A stretch of DNA of 19,371 nucleotides from SIAJ01 sp036266155. Lineage in GTDB: Bacteria; Planctomycetota; Planctomycetia; Gemmatales; Gemmataceae. Below, one piece after another: positions 7,378 to 14,415 of this stretch; within the stretch, counting starts at the first letter, position 1; the number at the start of each line of letters is the position of its first letter. Position numbers and translations under genes: made by a program. Location of the stretch: the NCBI GenBank assembly GCA_036266155.1, contig DATANR010000482.1, forward strand, positions 1 through 19,371, read 5' to 3'. Below the pieces are notes generated by a model. That model did no database searches and had not been told where the DNA came from. It worked only from the letters and a program-made list of their open reading frames with translations.

Positions 7378-7809
7378 ATGCGCCGATTGGTTGTACCGTT
7401 CATTGTTCTCGTCTGTGCCGTGCCGGCGATCGCGGAAGACGCTGTCGAGGCGGAACAGAAGAAACTGGCCGGGACCTGGAAAGCGAAGGAAGGATCGGCG
7501 GACGGACTGTCGCTCCCCACGGAATCCTTGGTGCTCGCACGAATCGTGTTCGACGGCAACAAGTTTACCTTCAAGGAGAAGGACGGTGCCAACGAGAAGG
7601 CGACCACCTACAAGGTCGACCCCGAGAAGGGTACGATCGAGATCATACCGCCCAAGGGCGAGACCAAGACCATGCGGGGCCGCTATCGCTTCGACGGCGC
7701 GACGTTGCGCATCGTCTTCACCGAAGGCGACAAATTCCCGGAGAAGGTCGAAGGCGGCAAAGACCTGCTAATGCTCGTGCTGGAAAAAGAGAAAGAAAAG
7801 GGCAAATAA
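7378..7809 (+). CDS. TIGR03067-like secreted protein, array member 1
   Basis: This 143-residue protein is the first and most divergent member of the array. It has a normal signal peptide with a basic n-region (MRRLVVPFIVLVCAVPAIA). A short helix follows (AVEAEQKKLAGTWKAKEG), the classic opening of TIGR03067 proteins. The domain then shows the conserved series: FDGNKFTFKEK, a tyrosine strand (TTYKVDPEKGTIEIIPP), RGRYRFDGATLRIVF and a final strand LLMLVLEKEK. The true start is ATG 7378, supported by GGAGG 7 bases upstream; the frame extends further upstream but without a site. The role of the family is unknown, and its domain layout suggests a small all-beta periplasmic or surface protein. It is followed by member 2 after 44 bases. 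Confidence 0.82.
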   Translation: MRRLVVPFIVLVCAVPAIAEDAVEAEQKKLAGTWKAKEGSADGLSLPTESLVLARIVFDGNKFTFKEKDGANEKATTYKVDPEKGTIEIIPPKGETKTMRGRYRFDGATLRIVFTEGDKFPEKVEGGKDLLMLVLEKEKEKGK

Positions 7810-7853
7810 CCGACCAAGGCGACGAAAGAACTATTACCTCGGAGACCGTCGAT

Positions 7854-8285
7854 ATGACCCCGATCGTGCTCGGCCTCGCGCTGGCGATCGCCGCCCCGGC
7901 CCCGAAGAAAGCCGAAGATGAAGTAACCGCCAAGGTCGACGGCAACTGGGTCATTGAATCGTTGGAGGGCCCCAAGGAGGGCCCGCCGCCGGGAACACTG
8001 CAGTTCCGCTTTGTCGACGGCAAAATTACCATCGCCGAGGGCGCAGTCGGCAAGACCGAATCCGCCACCTACACGATCGATACGACCAAGAAGCCCTTCG
8101 CGATGGACATTCGGCCCGAGAGAGGGCCGAAAGATGAAGTCGTCTACGCGATTGTCGAAGTGAAGGGCGACACGTTGAAGCTCTGCTTTGGCAGGGACAA
8201 GTCGGAACGGCCCACGGAGTTCAAGGGCAACGCCGAGAAGGGCGTCATGTTGTTCATCATGAAACGCGCGAAACCTGACAAATAA
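7854..8285 (+). CDS. TIGR03067-like protein, array member 2
   Basis: This 143-residue protein opens with a short uncharged hydrophobic leader (MTPIVLGLALAIAAPAPKK). The start at 7854 is chosen because GGAGA lies upstream and because the leader matches the other members; the open frame upstream is not coding. The core reads GNWVIESLEGPKEGPPPG (30-47), FRFVDGKI, then YTIDTTKKPFAMDIRPERG (73-91), VVYAIVEVKGDTLKLCFG and ERPTEFKGNAEKGVMLFIMK. It is strikingly close to member 3, and three stretches of 18-21 residues are identical, so the two are a recent tandem duplicate. The Cys in LCFG (Cys111) is shared by several members. Confidence 0.85.
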   Translation: MTPIVLGLALAIAAPAPKKAEDEVTAKVDGNWVIESLEGPKEGPPPGTLQFRFVDGKITIAEGAVGKTESATYTIDTTKKPFAMDIRPERGPKDEVVYAIVEVKGDTLKLCFGRDKSERPTEFKGNAEKGVMLFIMKRAKPDK

Positions 8286-8304
8286 CCCGTCGCGAGAGGT
8301 CCTC

Positions 8305-8736
8305 ATGTCTACGTCTCTATTCGTCGGCTTGGCCCTGGCCGTTGCCGCACCGGCCCCCAAGAAGGCCGATGACGACGTATCCGCGAAGGTTGACGGCAAC
8401 TGGGTCGTCGAATCGGTGGAGGGGCCCAAAGAGGGACCACCGCCCGGCGTGTTGCAGTTCCAGTTCGTCGACGGCAAGATTCACGTCATTGAGGGCACCA
8501 AGAAGGACGAATCCGCCGGCTACACGATCGATACGACCAAGAAGCCGTTCGCGATGGACATTCGACCCGAGCGAGGGGCAAAGGAAAAAGTCGTGTACGC
8601 GATTGTCGAGGTGAAGGGCGATACCTTGAAACTCTGCTTCGGCAAGGACGCGGCAGAGCGACCGACCGAGTTCAAAGGCAACGCGGAGAAGGGCGTCATG
8701 CTCTTCATCATGAAGCGTGTAAAGGCGGACAAGTAA
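8305..8736 (+). CDS. TIGR03067-like protein, array member 3
   Basis: This 143-residue protein is the near-twin of member 2. The leader is MSTSLFVGLALAVAAPAPKK, followed by an acidic linker (ADDDVSAKVDG). Differences from its twin cluster in residues 48-72 (VLQFQFVDGKIHVIEGTKKD) and 92-95, which look like exposed loops, while the C-terminal half is almost unchanged. AGAGG precedes the ATG. It starts 19 bases after member 2 ends, so the two are almost certainly on one transcript. Confidence 0.85.
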   Translation: MSTSLFVGLALAVAAPAPKKADDDVSAKVDGNWVVESVEGPKEGPPPGVLQFQFVDGKIHVIEGTKKDESAGYTIDTTKKPFAMDIRPERGAKEKVVYAIVEVKGDTLKLCFGKDAAERPTEFKGNAEKGVMLFIMKRVKADK

Positions 8737-8755
8737 CTATCCCCGAAAGGTTGCT

Positions 8756-9184
8756 ATGACTTCGTCACTGTTGATCGGCCTGGCCGTTGTCGTCGCCGCA
8801 CCGGCCCCGAAGGAAGCTCCCAAGAAAGACATGCCGACCCTGGTGGGCGTCTGGAATGTCGAGTCGGCGATCAAGGGCGGCAAGGCCGACAACTCGCCGC
8901 CGGGCGGCACGGTCGAATTCATGCCCGACGGCAAGATGGCGATCAAGGAAAACGGCAAGGACATCAATGGCACGTTCACTTCCGACGCCAAGAAAGAGCA
9001 GCCGGAGATTGACCTCAACCTCGAGGCCGGCGGCATGACTGTCAAGATGCTCGGCATCTACAAACTCGACGGCGACAAGCTCCTGATTTGCCTGAACTTC
9101 ATGGGTGATCGGCCCACGAAGCTGGAATCGCCGGACGGGGCGTTGACCGTTCTCTTGACACTCAAGCGCACCAAGAAGGATTGA
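8756..9184 (+). CDS. TIGR03067-like protein, array member 4
   Basis: This 142-residue protein has the leader MTSSLLIGLAVVVAAPAPKE, then a Lys/Pro linker (APKKDMP) and the domain starting LVGVWNVESAIKGGKADN. The PPGG.VEF.PDGKM segment and the MLGIYKLDGDKLLICLNF strand pair are well kept, ending in DRPTKLESP and LLTLKRTKKD. It sets the pattern for members 4-8: GGK after the first strand, a Pro-Gly turn, DGK, an acidic EIDL strand, GIYK..GD, then RP..FESP and LKR.KK. AAAGG lies before the ATG. Member 5 begins one base after its stop codon, so translation is probably coupled. Confidence 0.85.
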   Translation: MTSSLLIGLAVVVAAPAPKEAPKKDMPTLVGVWNVESAIKGGKADNSPPGGTVEFMPDGKMAIKENGKDINGTFTSDAKKEQPEIDLNLEAGGMTVKMLGIYKLDGDKLLICLNFMGDRPTKLESPDGALTVLLTLKRTKKD

Positions 9185-9185
9185 C

Positions 9186-9614
9186 ATGAACGCACTCGTC
9201 GTCGGTCTGGCCCTGATCGTCGCCGCTCCAGCTCCCAAAGAAGCGCCGAAGAAGGACCCCGCTCATGTGGGCGATTGGGTGGTCGAGAGCGTGATGGTTG
9301 GTGGTCAAAACGTGCCGGCACCGCCGATGATGATCATCCGGCTCACCACCGACGGCAAGTTCGAGCGCAAGGAGCCCGACGGCAAAGTGGTGATCGGCGG
9401 GACATTCACCGCCGACGCCAAGCAGTCGCCGGCCCATCTGGACATTACAAACGCGGTAGACCAACAAGCCGAGCGAACGTCCAAGGCCATCTTCAAGATT
9501 GACGGCGACATCCTGACGATCTGTTCGGGCCAAGGCGATAACCGGCCGACGACCTTTGAGTCGACAGCGGGCTCCTCGACAGTTTTGATGGTTTTGAAGC
9601 GCAAGAAGGACTGA
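9186..9614 (+). CDS. TIGR03067-like protein, array member 5
   Basis: This 142-residue protein has the leader MNALVVGLALIVAAPAPKEA and the linker PKKDPAH. The first strand is VGDWVVESVMVGGQNVPAPP, followed by RLTTDGKFERKEPDG. The tyrosine strand of its relatives is replaced by GGTFTADAKQSPAHLDI, and the GIYK strand by AIFKIDGDILTICSG. Its Shine-Dalgarno site, AAGGA, lies inside the last codons of member 4, which fits coupled translation. The C-terminus is LMVLKRKKD. Confidence 0.84.
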   Translation: MNALVVGLALIVAAPAPKEAPKKDPAHVGDWVVESVMVGGQNVPAPPMMIIRLTTDGKFERKEPDGKVVIGGTFTADAKQSPAHLDITNAVDQQAERTSKAIFKIDGDILTICSGQGDNRPTTFESTAGSSTVLMVLKRKKD

Positions 9615-9634
9615 ATCAGACCCGGGACTCTGCA

Positions 9635-10081
9635 ATGACAACCTCGCTTCTCGTCGGTCTGGCCCTCATCGTCGGTGCGCCGGCGCCCAAAGACGCCAAG
9701 AAAGACGCGCCGACGGTGGTCGGCGACTGGGTGTCCGATTCGATCATCGACAGAGGCGACGCCGACCCGAATCCGGGAAAACTAACCCTTACCATGACTG
9801 CCGACGGCAAGTTGACGATTAAGGAAGGAAAAGAGGAGCCGGAGAAACTCCAGTACACGGTCGATTCCAAAAAGGACCCCGCCGAGATCGACATTCTCGA
9901 GCCCGTCGACAATGCTGTCGGCAACGGCATGAAGACCCACACGATTCCCGGCATTTACAAGCTCGAAGGCGATACTCTGATCATCTGCATCAGTCACAAG
10001 AACGACCGGCCGAAAACGTTCACGTCCACGAAGGCCGATCGAACGGTGTTAATCACGCTCAAGCGAATCAAGAAAAACTGA
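9635..10081 (+). CDS. TIGR03067-like protein, array member 6
   Basis: This 148-residue protein is the longest of the array, because of a longer loop between the EID strand and the GIYK strand (LEPVDNAVGNGMKTHTIPGI, about 89-108). The leader is MTTSLLVGLALIVGAPAPKD. The GGK element of the relatives is replaced by RGDADPNPGK, and DGKLTIKEGKEEPEK gives a highly charged central segment. The strand YKLEGDTLIICISHKNDRP keeps the Cys. The site upstream of the ATG is weak (ACCCGGGACTC). It lies 20 bases after member 5. Confidence 0.84.
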   Translation: MTTSLLVGLALIVGAPAPKDAKKDAPTVVGDWVSDSIIDRGDADPNPGKLTLTMTADGKLTIKEGKEEPEKLQYTVDSKKDPAEIDILEPVDNAVGNGMKTHTIPGIYKLEGDTLIICISHKNDRPKTFTSTKADRTVLITLKRIKKN

Positions 10082-10097
10082 ACCTCTGGAGACCCGA

Positions 10098-10532
10098 ATG
10101 ACTGCTTCATTGCTCGTCGGCCTCGCCCTCGTTGTTGGGGCGCCGGCCAAGAAGGACCCGGCGCCGAAGGACCCACCCTCGCTGATGGGCGAATGGCTTG
10201 CCGAGAGCGGCATCATGGGCGGCAAGCCCGAGAACCCACCGCCCGGCACCACCATCACGTTTCTGGCCGATGGTAAATTGAAAATGAATGAAGGTGGCGG
10301 CAACGGCCAGGAAAACGGATCCTACAAGTTCGATGCCAAGAAGGATCCGGCTGAGATCGACATCTCTCCGGAAGCGGCTGGCAAAGGGCCGACGCTGGCC
10401 GGCATCTACAAGATCGAAGGCGACACGCTCACGATCTGTTTCGCCATGGGCGGCGATCGGCCCAAGAAGTTCGAGTCGCCCGCGGGTTCGATGTTGATGC
10501 TCGTCACGTGTAAACGGGCCAAGAAGGACTGA
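10098..10532 (+). CDS. TIGR03067-like protein, array member 7
   Basis: This 144-residue protein has the leader MTASLLVGLALVVGAPAKKD, a Pro-rich linker (PAPKDPPS) and the domain LMGEWLAESGIMGGKPENPP. The central loop is Gly/Asn-rich (NEGGGNGQENG) before SYKFDAKKDPAEIDISPEA. The strand pair is LAGIYKIEGDTLTICFAMGG, and the end is MLVTCKRAKKD with a second cysteine. GGAG lies upstream of the ATG. It is the last member before the inverted-repeat element, so a transcript from member 1 might end or be attenuated just downstream. Confidence 0.85.
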   Translation: MTASLLVGLALVVGAPAKKDPAPKDPPSLMGEWLAESGIMGGKPENPPPGTTITFLADGKLKMNEGGGNGQENGSYKFDAKKDPAEIDISPEAAGKGPTLAGIYKIEGDTLTICFAMGGDRPKKFESPAGSMLMLVTCKRAKKD

Positions 10533-10571
10533 CGGCGCATACTATTTGACTAGTGGTCCATTGCAGCTCTT

Positions 10572-10681
10572 ACGTAGCCTTCTCGCTCCGCGAGAAGTAA
10601 GCAAGGCTGGCCCGTTTGAAAAGGCCAATGTTTCGGACCGTGCCTGCCCTGCAATCTTCTCGCGGAGCGAGAAGGCTACGT
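10572..10681. repeat. 110-bp inverted-repeat element (MITE/REP-like) within the array
   Basis: The arm CGTAGCCTTCTCGCTCCGC at 10573-10591 continues as GAGAAG to 10597. Its exact 25-base reverse complement lies at 10656-10680 (26 bases counting A10572/T10681). Each arm is itself a palindrome (CTTCTCGC-TCC-GCGAGAAG). The 58 bases between the arms contain no ORF. A smaller inverted pair, ATTGCAG at 10560-10566 and CTGCAAT at 10649-10655, overlaps its edge. The element looks like a non-autonomous mobile palindrome or REP-type repeat inserted in the 193-base gap between members 7 and 8. No clear target duplication is visible. Confidence 0.8.
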
Positions 10682-10725
10682 TCCAATTGCTCTAAACCCT
10701 CAATCGCCCACACCCGGAGTTGAAG

Positions 10726-11166
10726 ATGAATTGCTCGCTTCTGTTGGGCTTGGCCCTCGCCGTCGGCGCACCCGCGGTTAAGGACAAGGAGCCGGCGAAG
10801 CCTTCGATCGTCGGCATGTGGGAAGGAGAGAAAGCGGTCGCGGGCGGCAAGGAACTGCCGGTTCCACCGGGCGGCATTTCATTCACATTTGAAGAAGACG
10901 GCAAACTGCACATTCGCGAAGGCAAGCGCGACAAGATGGACACCGGCTCCTATAAGCTCGACCCCAAGAAGGACCCGGCCGAAATCGACTTGATGCCACC
11001 CGCCGACAAAAAGGAGCCAATCGTCAGCGGCATCTACAAGATCGACGGCGATACCATGACGCTGGCCTTTTCGCGAGGGGCGCCGGGCGGTGCTCGGCCC
11101 ACCAAGTTCGAGTCGCCGGAGGGGTCGGAAGTCATTGTCATGACCTTGAAGCGCGTGAAGAAGTAG
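10726..11166 (+). CDS. TIGR03067-like protein, array member 8
   Basis: This 146-residue protein has the leader MNCSLLLGLALAVGAPAVKD. The start is placed at ATG 10726, since CGGAG lies 6 bases upstream; a TTG at 10720 in the same frame would touch that site. The core reads IVGMWEGEKAVAGGKELPVP, FTFEEDGKLHIREG, SYKLDPKKDPAEIDLMPP and VSGIYKIDGDTMTLAFSRG. The Cys found in this strand of members 2-7 is replaced by Ala. A small Gly-rich insertion (GAPGGARP) precedes the RPTKFESPEGS segment. It is the first gene after the inverted-repeat element, so it may need its own promoter. Confidence 0.85.
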   Translation: MNCSLLLGLALAVGAPAVKDKEPAKPSIVGMWEGEKAVAGGKELPVPPGGISFTFEEDGKLHIREGKRDKMDTGSYKLDPKKDPAEIDLMPPADKKEPIVSGIYKIDGDTMTLAFSRGAPGGARPTKFESPEGSEVIVMTLKRVKK

Positions 11167-11179
11167 CGCGGGGACGACC

Positions 11180-11602
11180 ATGCACACGTTGCTGATCGGG
11201 CTGGCGATTTCCCTCGGCGCCCCGTCTCTCAAAGACGGGCCGAAGCCGCCCGCTTCACCCGTCGGCGAATGGACAGTCGAAGCGTCCGTGCTTGGCGGCA
11301 AGTCGGATGGCATTCTGGAAACGTCGCCGATTGAGAAAATTGTCATCACGGCCGACCGCTGGATCGTGGTGCGGAACGGGCAGGCGTCGCCCGGCTCCGA
11401 GATGACCCTCGATCCGAAACAAGACCCGCCACACCTGGACCTCGACCCGGGCGGCAAAGGCTCTGGAACCAAGGCCGTCTATAAGCTGGAAGGTGACACC
11501 CTGATGGTCGCCTACACGATCAACGGCGACCGGCCGACCAAGGTCGAGTCGCCGCCCGATTCTCAGATCCGCATGATGACGCTGAAGCGCGTCAAGAAGT
11601 AA
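11180..11602 (+). CDS. TIGR03067-like protein, array member 9
   Basis: This 140-residue protein is the shortest member. The leader is MHTLLIGLAISLGAPSLKDG, with Ser in place of the usual Ala near the likely cleavage site. The domain begins VGEWTVEASVLGGKSDG. The usual DGK beta turn is altered to TADRWIVVRNGQ, and the EID strand becomes PHLDLDPGGKG. It keeps AVYKLEGDTLMVAYTINGDR and TKVESPPDS, ending in TLKRVKK. It lacks the Cys of members 2-7. It lies 13 bases after member 8, with GGGGA before the ATG. Confidence 0.82.
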   Translation: MHTLLIGLAISLGAPSLKDGPKPPASPVGEWTVEASVLGGKSDGILETSPIEKIVITADRWIVVRNGQASPGSEMTLDPKQDPPHLDLDPGGKGSGTKAVYKLEGDTLMVAYTINGDRPTKVESPPDSQIRMMTLKRVKK

Positions 11603-11626
11603 AGCCCATCCCAGCGGAGGGCCGCC

Positions 11627-12055
11627 GTGAACACGCTGCTCGTCGGATTGGCGCTCGCGATCGGAGCCCCGGCCCTCAAGGACCGGACGACGGAGCCGTC
11701 GATCGTCGGCAACTGGAAGCTGACGGAGTGGATCTCGGCCGGCGGAGCGATCACCTCCATCGCCGAGGGCAGCGGCGTCGAGTTTCTGTCCGACGGCAAA
11801 CGCATTTGGCGTGATCGGTCCGGCGATGCCGACGAGCGGTCGTACAAGCTCTATCCCAAGACGAGCCCGGCGGCGATCGACCTGATTCGCTCGGATGGCG
11901 CTGCCAATCCAAGCATTGCACCCGCCATTTTCAAGATCGAAGGCGACAAGCTAATCCTCGTCATCGGCGAGCCGGGCGGCGAGCGGCCGAAGTCGATCGA
12001 TCAGGACCAGTTTTACATGTTGATGCGCTTCGAGCGGATTGTGAAGAAGGATTGA
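11627..12055 (+). CDS. TIGR03067-like protein, array member 10
   Basis: This 142-residue protein is the last and, after member 1, the most diverged copy. It uses a GTG start at 11627, supported by GGAGG 6 bases upstream. The leader is MNTLLVGLALAIGAPALKDR. The core reads IVGNWKLTEWISAGGAITSI, EFLSDGKRIWRDRSGDADER, SYKLYPKTSPAAIDLIRS and AIFKIEGDKLILVIGEPGG. The RP..FESP motif has decayed to RPKSIDQDQ, and the final strand is MLMRFERIVKKD, not LKR.KK. It ends at the hairpin between convergent genes. Confidence 0.8.
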   Translation: MNTLLVGLALAIGAPALKDRTTEPSIVGNWKLTEWISAGGAITSIAEGSGVEFLSDGKRIWRDRSGDADERSYKLYPKTSPAAIDLIRSDGAANPSIAPAIFKIEGDKLILVIGEPGGERPKSIDQDQFYMLMRFERIVKKD

Positions 12056-12095
12056 TTTCATTTCACCCGTCAGGGGGGTGTGGCAAATACGTGGC

Positions 12096-12163
12096 GATCT
12101 TGGCGACCTTACCCAAAAAGCCGCGGAAAACGCACTTTTCCGGATAGGAAGATCGCCAAGGTC
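12096..12163. terminator. Candidate bidirectional terminator hairpin between convergent genes
   Basis: GATCTTGGCGACCTT at 12096-12110 can pair with AAGATCGCCAAGGTC at 12149-12163 with one mismatch and one G-U pair. A perfect 7-base inner stem CGGAAAA (12124-12130) / TTTTCCG (12136-12142) is nested inside. It lies between array member 10 (plus strand) and the BatA-type gene (minus strand), where a terminator for both is expected. The U-tract is weak. Confidence 0.5.
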
Positions 12164-12203
12164 CGGGTGGCCAAAAACGGACACAACGGGCCACGGGACC
12201 GAG

Positions 12204-14381
12204 CTACTTCGCCCCCGCGATCCGGCGCGTCATCATCACTTCGTAAGCCAGCAGACCAATCACGAGCAGCAACAGCAACCACCAGAATTCGAGCTTCGTC
12301 TGGGGGTCGGCCTCCTGCGACAACACCTCTTGCGGCGTCTGCACGTATTTGGTCGTCTTCAGCAGCCGAGCGACGGCGGCACGATCTTCGTCGCTGCACG
12401 GCGTCAAATCCGATTCGCCGCCGTCGGGTTGGACGACATAGTATTGGACCTTGCCCGTATCGGTCGTGAGCTTGTAGACCCCGGTGTCGCGCGTGTCGTC
12501 ATACACGAGCGGCCACTCTTTCACGGCCACCCGTCGGGCCGGCCCTTCGGGCGGTTGCATCGTGACTGGGCCGGGCAGTTCGCCATCCGACGGACGGAAC
12601 ACGATCGGCTGGCGTGCCTCTAGATTCACGTCGCCGCCGCGTGAGGATGCCAGGTAGTAGACGAGTTCGTGCGAGAGCCGAACGTAGTCGCCGAGATCGG
12701 TCAGGTTGGTCCGCCAGCCGTTGTCGAGCGGCACCGCCGACTGAATCACGCGGCCCTTGCCAAAGTTCTTCTCGACGAACAGTGGATTGCGATCGCTCAG
12801 CATCGCGATCGGCACGCCACCGGCCTCGGCCTTCGACTCGAGCTTCCAGTGCCGCGGGAAGTACGCGCTGCCAGCGAGCGTGCCGGGGTCCTCCGCCTTA
12901 AACAACTCCAGAGCAGCGCTTTCGAGGCTCGCGGTCACGACACGGGCGGCCTTCTCCAAATCATTCTCGTCGCCGACCGGATCGACCAGGCGAGCCGGCA
13001 GCCAGCCGCGGCCATCGCGGAACAATTCCTCGTTGTAATTGTTCGCCTCCACCCGGTTGCCGAGCGTCACGAGTACGCCGCCGCCCGCGGTGAGAAACGC
13101 CTCAATCGCCTGGCCCTGATCGGCTCGCAGCGTGGGCACGTTCATCAATATCAGAACGCGCGGCACGGTGCCCGGCTCGCGGCCGAGCGGCTTCGTCAAC
13201 AGGTCCGGCGTGAACTCTCCCGGCGCGACGATGCGGAGCAGAAAGCTCGGCTGCGTGTCCAACGGGGGGGCCAGGGCATCGCGTAAGAAATCCGCCCCGC
13301 GGTTGCGCGGGTTGCGGCCATCGCCGTCAATGATCAGGACCGGTACAGTCGGCATCACTTCGACGGCGTAATCCTGCCGGTTATCGCCCGGCATCGCATC
13401 CTCATCGATGGTGAGCGTCACCAGATGCGAGCCGGCCGTCGTGAAGCGCTGCGTCACCGCCAGCGGAATGCGGCCCTTGTCCGCAATGGACGGCGGCCGC
13501 ACGTCGCCCGCCGGTCGGCCGTCCACCTCGATCTTGACCTTGTCCGGCGGTCGATTGCCCGCGGGGCCATGCAATTGCAGTTCCGTCTTGAACTTCACTT
13601 CACGGCCGACCGCGGCCACGGCCCGCGACGATTGAATCGGCGCCAGCGACCAGTTGGGCACATCAGTCGGCCGATCGGGCACGACGTTCACGACCCACAG
13701 GTTGGGCAGCTCGCCTTCGGGCGTCCCGCCCGCGAGCAGCTCCCAGCGTTCGAGCGACTTGGGATCGGCCCAGCCGTGCCGCTGGCCATCCGTCAGCACG
13801 ATGATGTCGCGCTGCTGTTTGCCGCTCGCCTTCAAGAGTAGGATCGCCTCGCGAACGGCGGCCGACATGTTGACGCCGCCGCGCGGCTTCGGGGCTTCGG
13901 CGATCGCGCTGCGCACACTCGCCAGGTCACTGCTCAGGTTGCCGACGACGGGGACGGGCGCCTGCTTGGCCTGAATCACGGCGACGGAATCGCCCGCTTG
14001 CAGTCGGCCCAAGAAATCGCTGGCCCAGTCCTTGGCCGCGTCGTGAGCACTGCGGCCATCCTTCGAGTAGCCCATGCTGAACGAACCATCGAGGATGATG
14101 ACGACGTCGCGATTCGGCCGCGGCGCGATCTTCGCCAGCCAGGGCAGCCGCACCCAGGGCGACGCGACGCCGACAACGAGCAGCAAGATCAGGCCCATGC
14201 GCAGGAGCATGAGCAGGAACTGTTCGAGAAAGATCCGTTTGCGCGTGCGTTCCGAGATTTGCAGAAACTGCATGGCCGCCCAGTCGACCACGTCGAACCG
14301 TCGCCGGTTCAACAGGTGAACGATCGGCGGGATCGCCAGGGCGGTCAGGCCGAACAGGAGGGCAGGCGCCAGAAAGCCCAT
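12204..14381 (-). CDS. BatA-type membrane protein with von Willebrand A domain
   Basis: This 725-residue protein has an N-terminal BatA domain of two membrane helices (about 4-21 and 55-77) around the conserved VHLLNRRRFDVVDWAAMQFL. A VWA domain follows with the metal-binding motif DGSFS (98-102; DxSxS) in VVIILDGSFSMGYSKDGR and the strand IIVLTDGQRHGW. A long extracytoplasmic middle (about 200-690) includes Ig-like and glutamine-amidotransferase-like patches (VPVLIIDGDGRNPRNRGADF, GGVLVTLGN). A last membrane helix, WWLLLLLVIGLLAYEVMM, sits near the C-terminus. Related proteins occur with MoxR ATPases and DUF58 proteins in aerotolerance (Bat) style modules. The start is ATG 14381; an in-frame TTG at 14390 with AGGA nearby is an alternative. 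It follows the DUF58 gene after 34 bases, probably as one operon. Confidence 0.9.
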   Translation of the reverse strand: MGFLAPALLFGLTALAIPPIVHLLNRRRFDVVDWAAMQFLQISERTRKRIFLEQFLLMLLRMGLILLLVVGVASPWVRLPWLAKIAPRPNRDVVIILDGSFSMGYSKDGRSAHDAAKDWASDFLGRLQAGDSVAVIQAKQAPVPVVGNLSSDLASVRSAIAEAPKPRGGVNMSAAVREAILLLKASGKQQRDIIVLTDGQRHGWADPKSLERWELLAGGTPEGELPNLWVVNVVPDRPTDVPNWSLAPIQSSRAVAAVGREVKFKTELQLHGPAGNRPPDKVKIEVDGRPAGDVRPPSIADKGRIPLAVTQRFTTAGSHLVTLTIDEDAMPGDNRQDYAVEVMPTVPVLIIDGDGRNPRNRGADFLRDALAPPLDTQPSFLLRIVAPGEFTPDLLTKPLGREPGTVPRVLILMNVPTLRADQGQAIEAFLTAGGGVLVTLGNRVEANNYNEELFRDGRGWLPARLVDPVGDENDLEKAARVVTASLESAALELFKAEDPGTLAGSAYFPRHWKLESKAEAGGVPIAMLSDRNPLFVEKNFGKGRVIQSAVPLDNGWRTNLTDLGDYVRLSHELVYYLASSRGGDVNLEARQPIVFRPSDGELPGPVTMQPPEGPARRVAVKEWPLVYDDTRDTGVYKLTTDTGKVQYYVVQPDGGESDLTPCSDEDRAAVARLLKTTKYVQTPQEVLSQEADPQTKLEFWWLLLLLVIGLLAYEVMMTRRIAGAK

Positions 14382-14397
14382 ACGAAACAATTATCCT

Positions 14398-14412
14398 GCG
14401 GCCGTCGGCCGC
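14398..14412. repeat. Small GC palindrome between DUF58 and BatA-type genes
   Basis: GCGGCCGTCGGCCGC is a perfect 6-base stem with a 3-base loop. It lies in the 34-base gap between the DUF58 stop and the start of the membrane VWA gene. It could dampen downstream translation or mark a REP-like element, but it is short, so this is tentative. Confidence 0.45.
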
Positions 14413-14415
14413 TGT

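Noticed and set aside
7038..7853. Upstream extension of array member 2 through member 1
   Set aside because: It is a frame running across member 1 and the NHL gene; the leader and Shine-Dalgarno site support the start at 7854.
12078..12623. Plus-strand ORFs opposite the BatA-type gene end
   Set aside because: They are antisense shadows of the membrane VWA gene.
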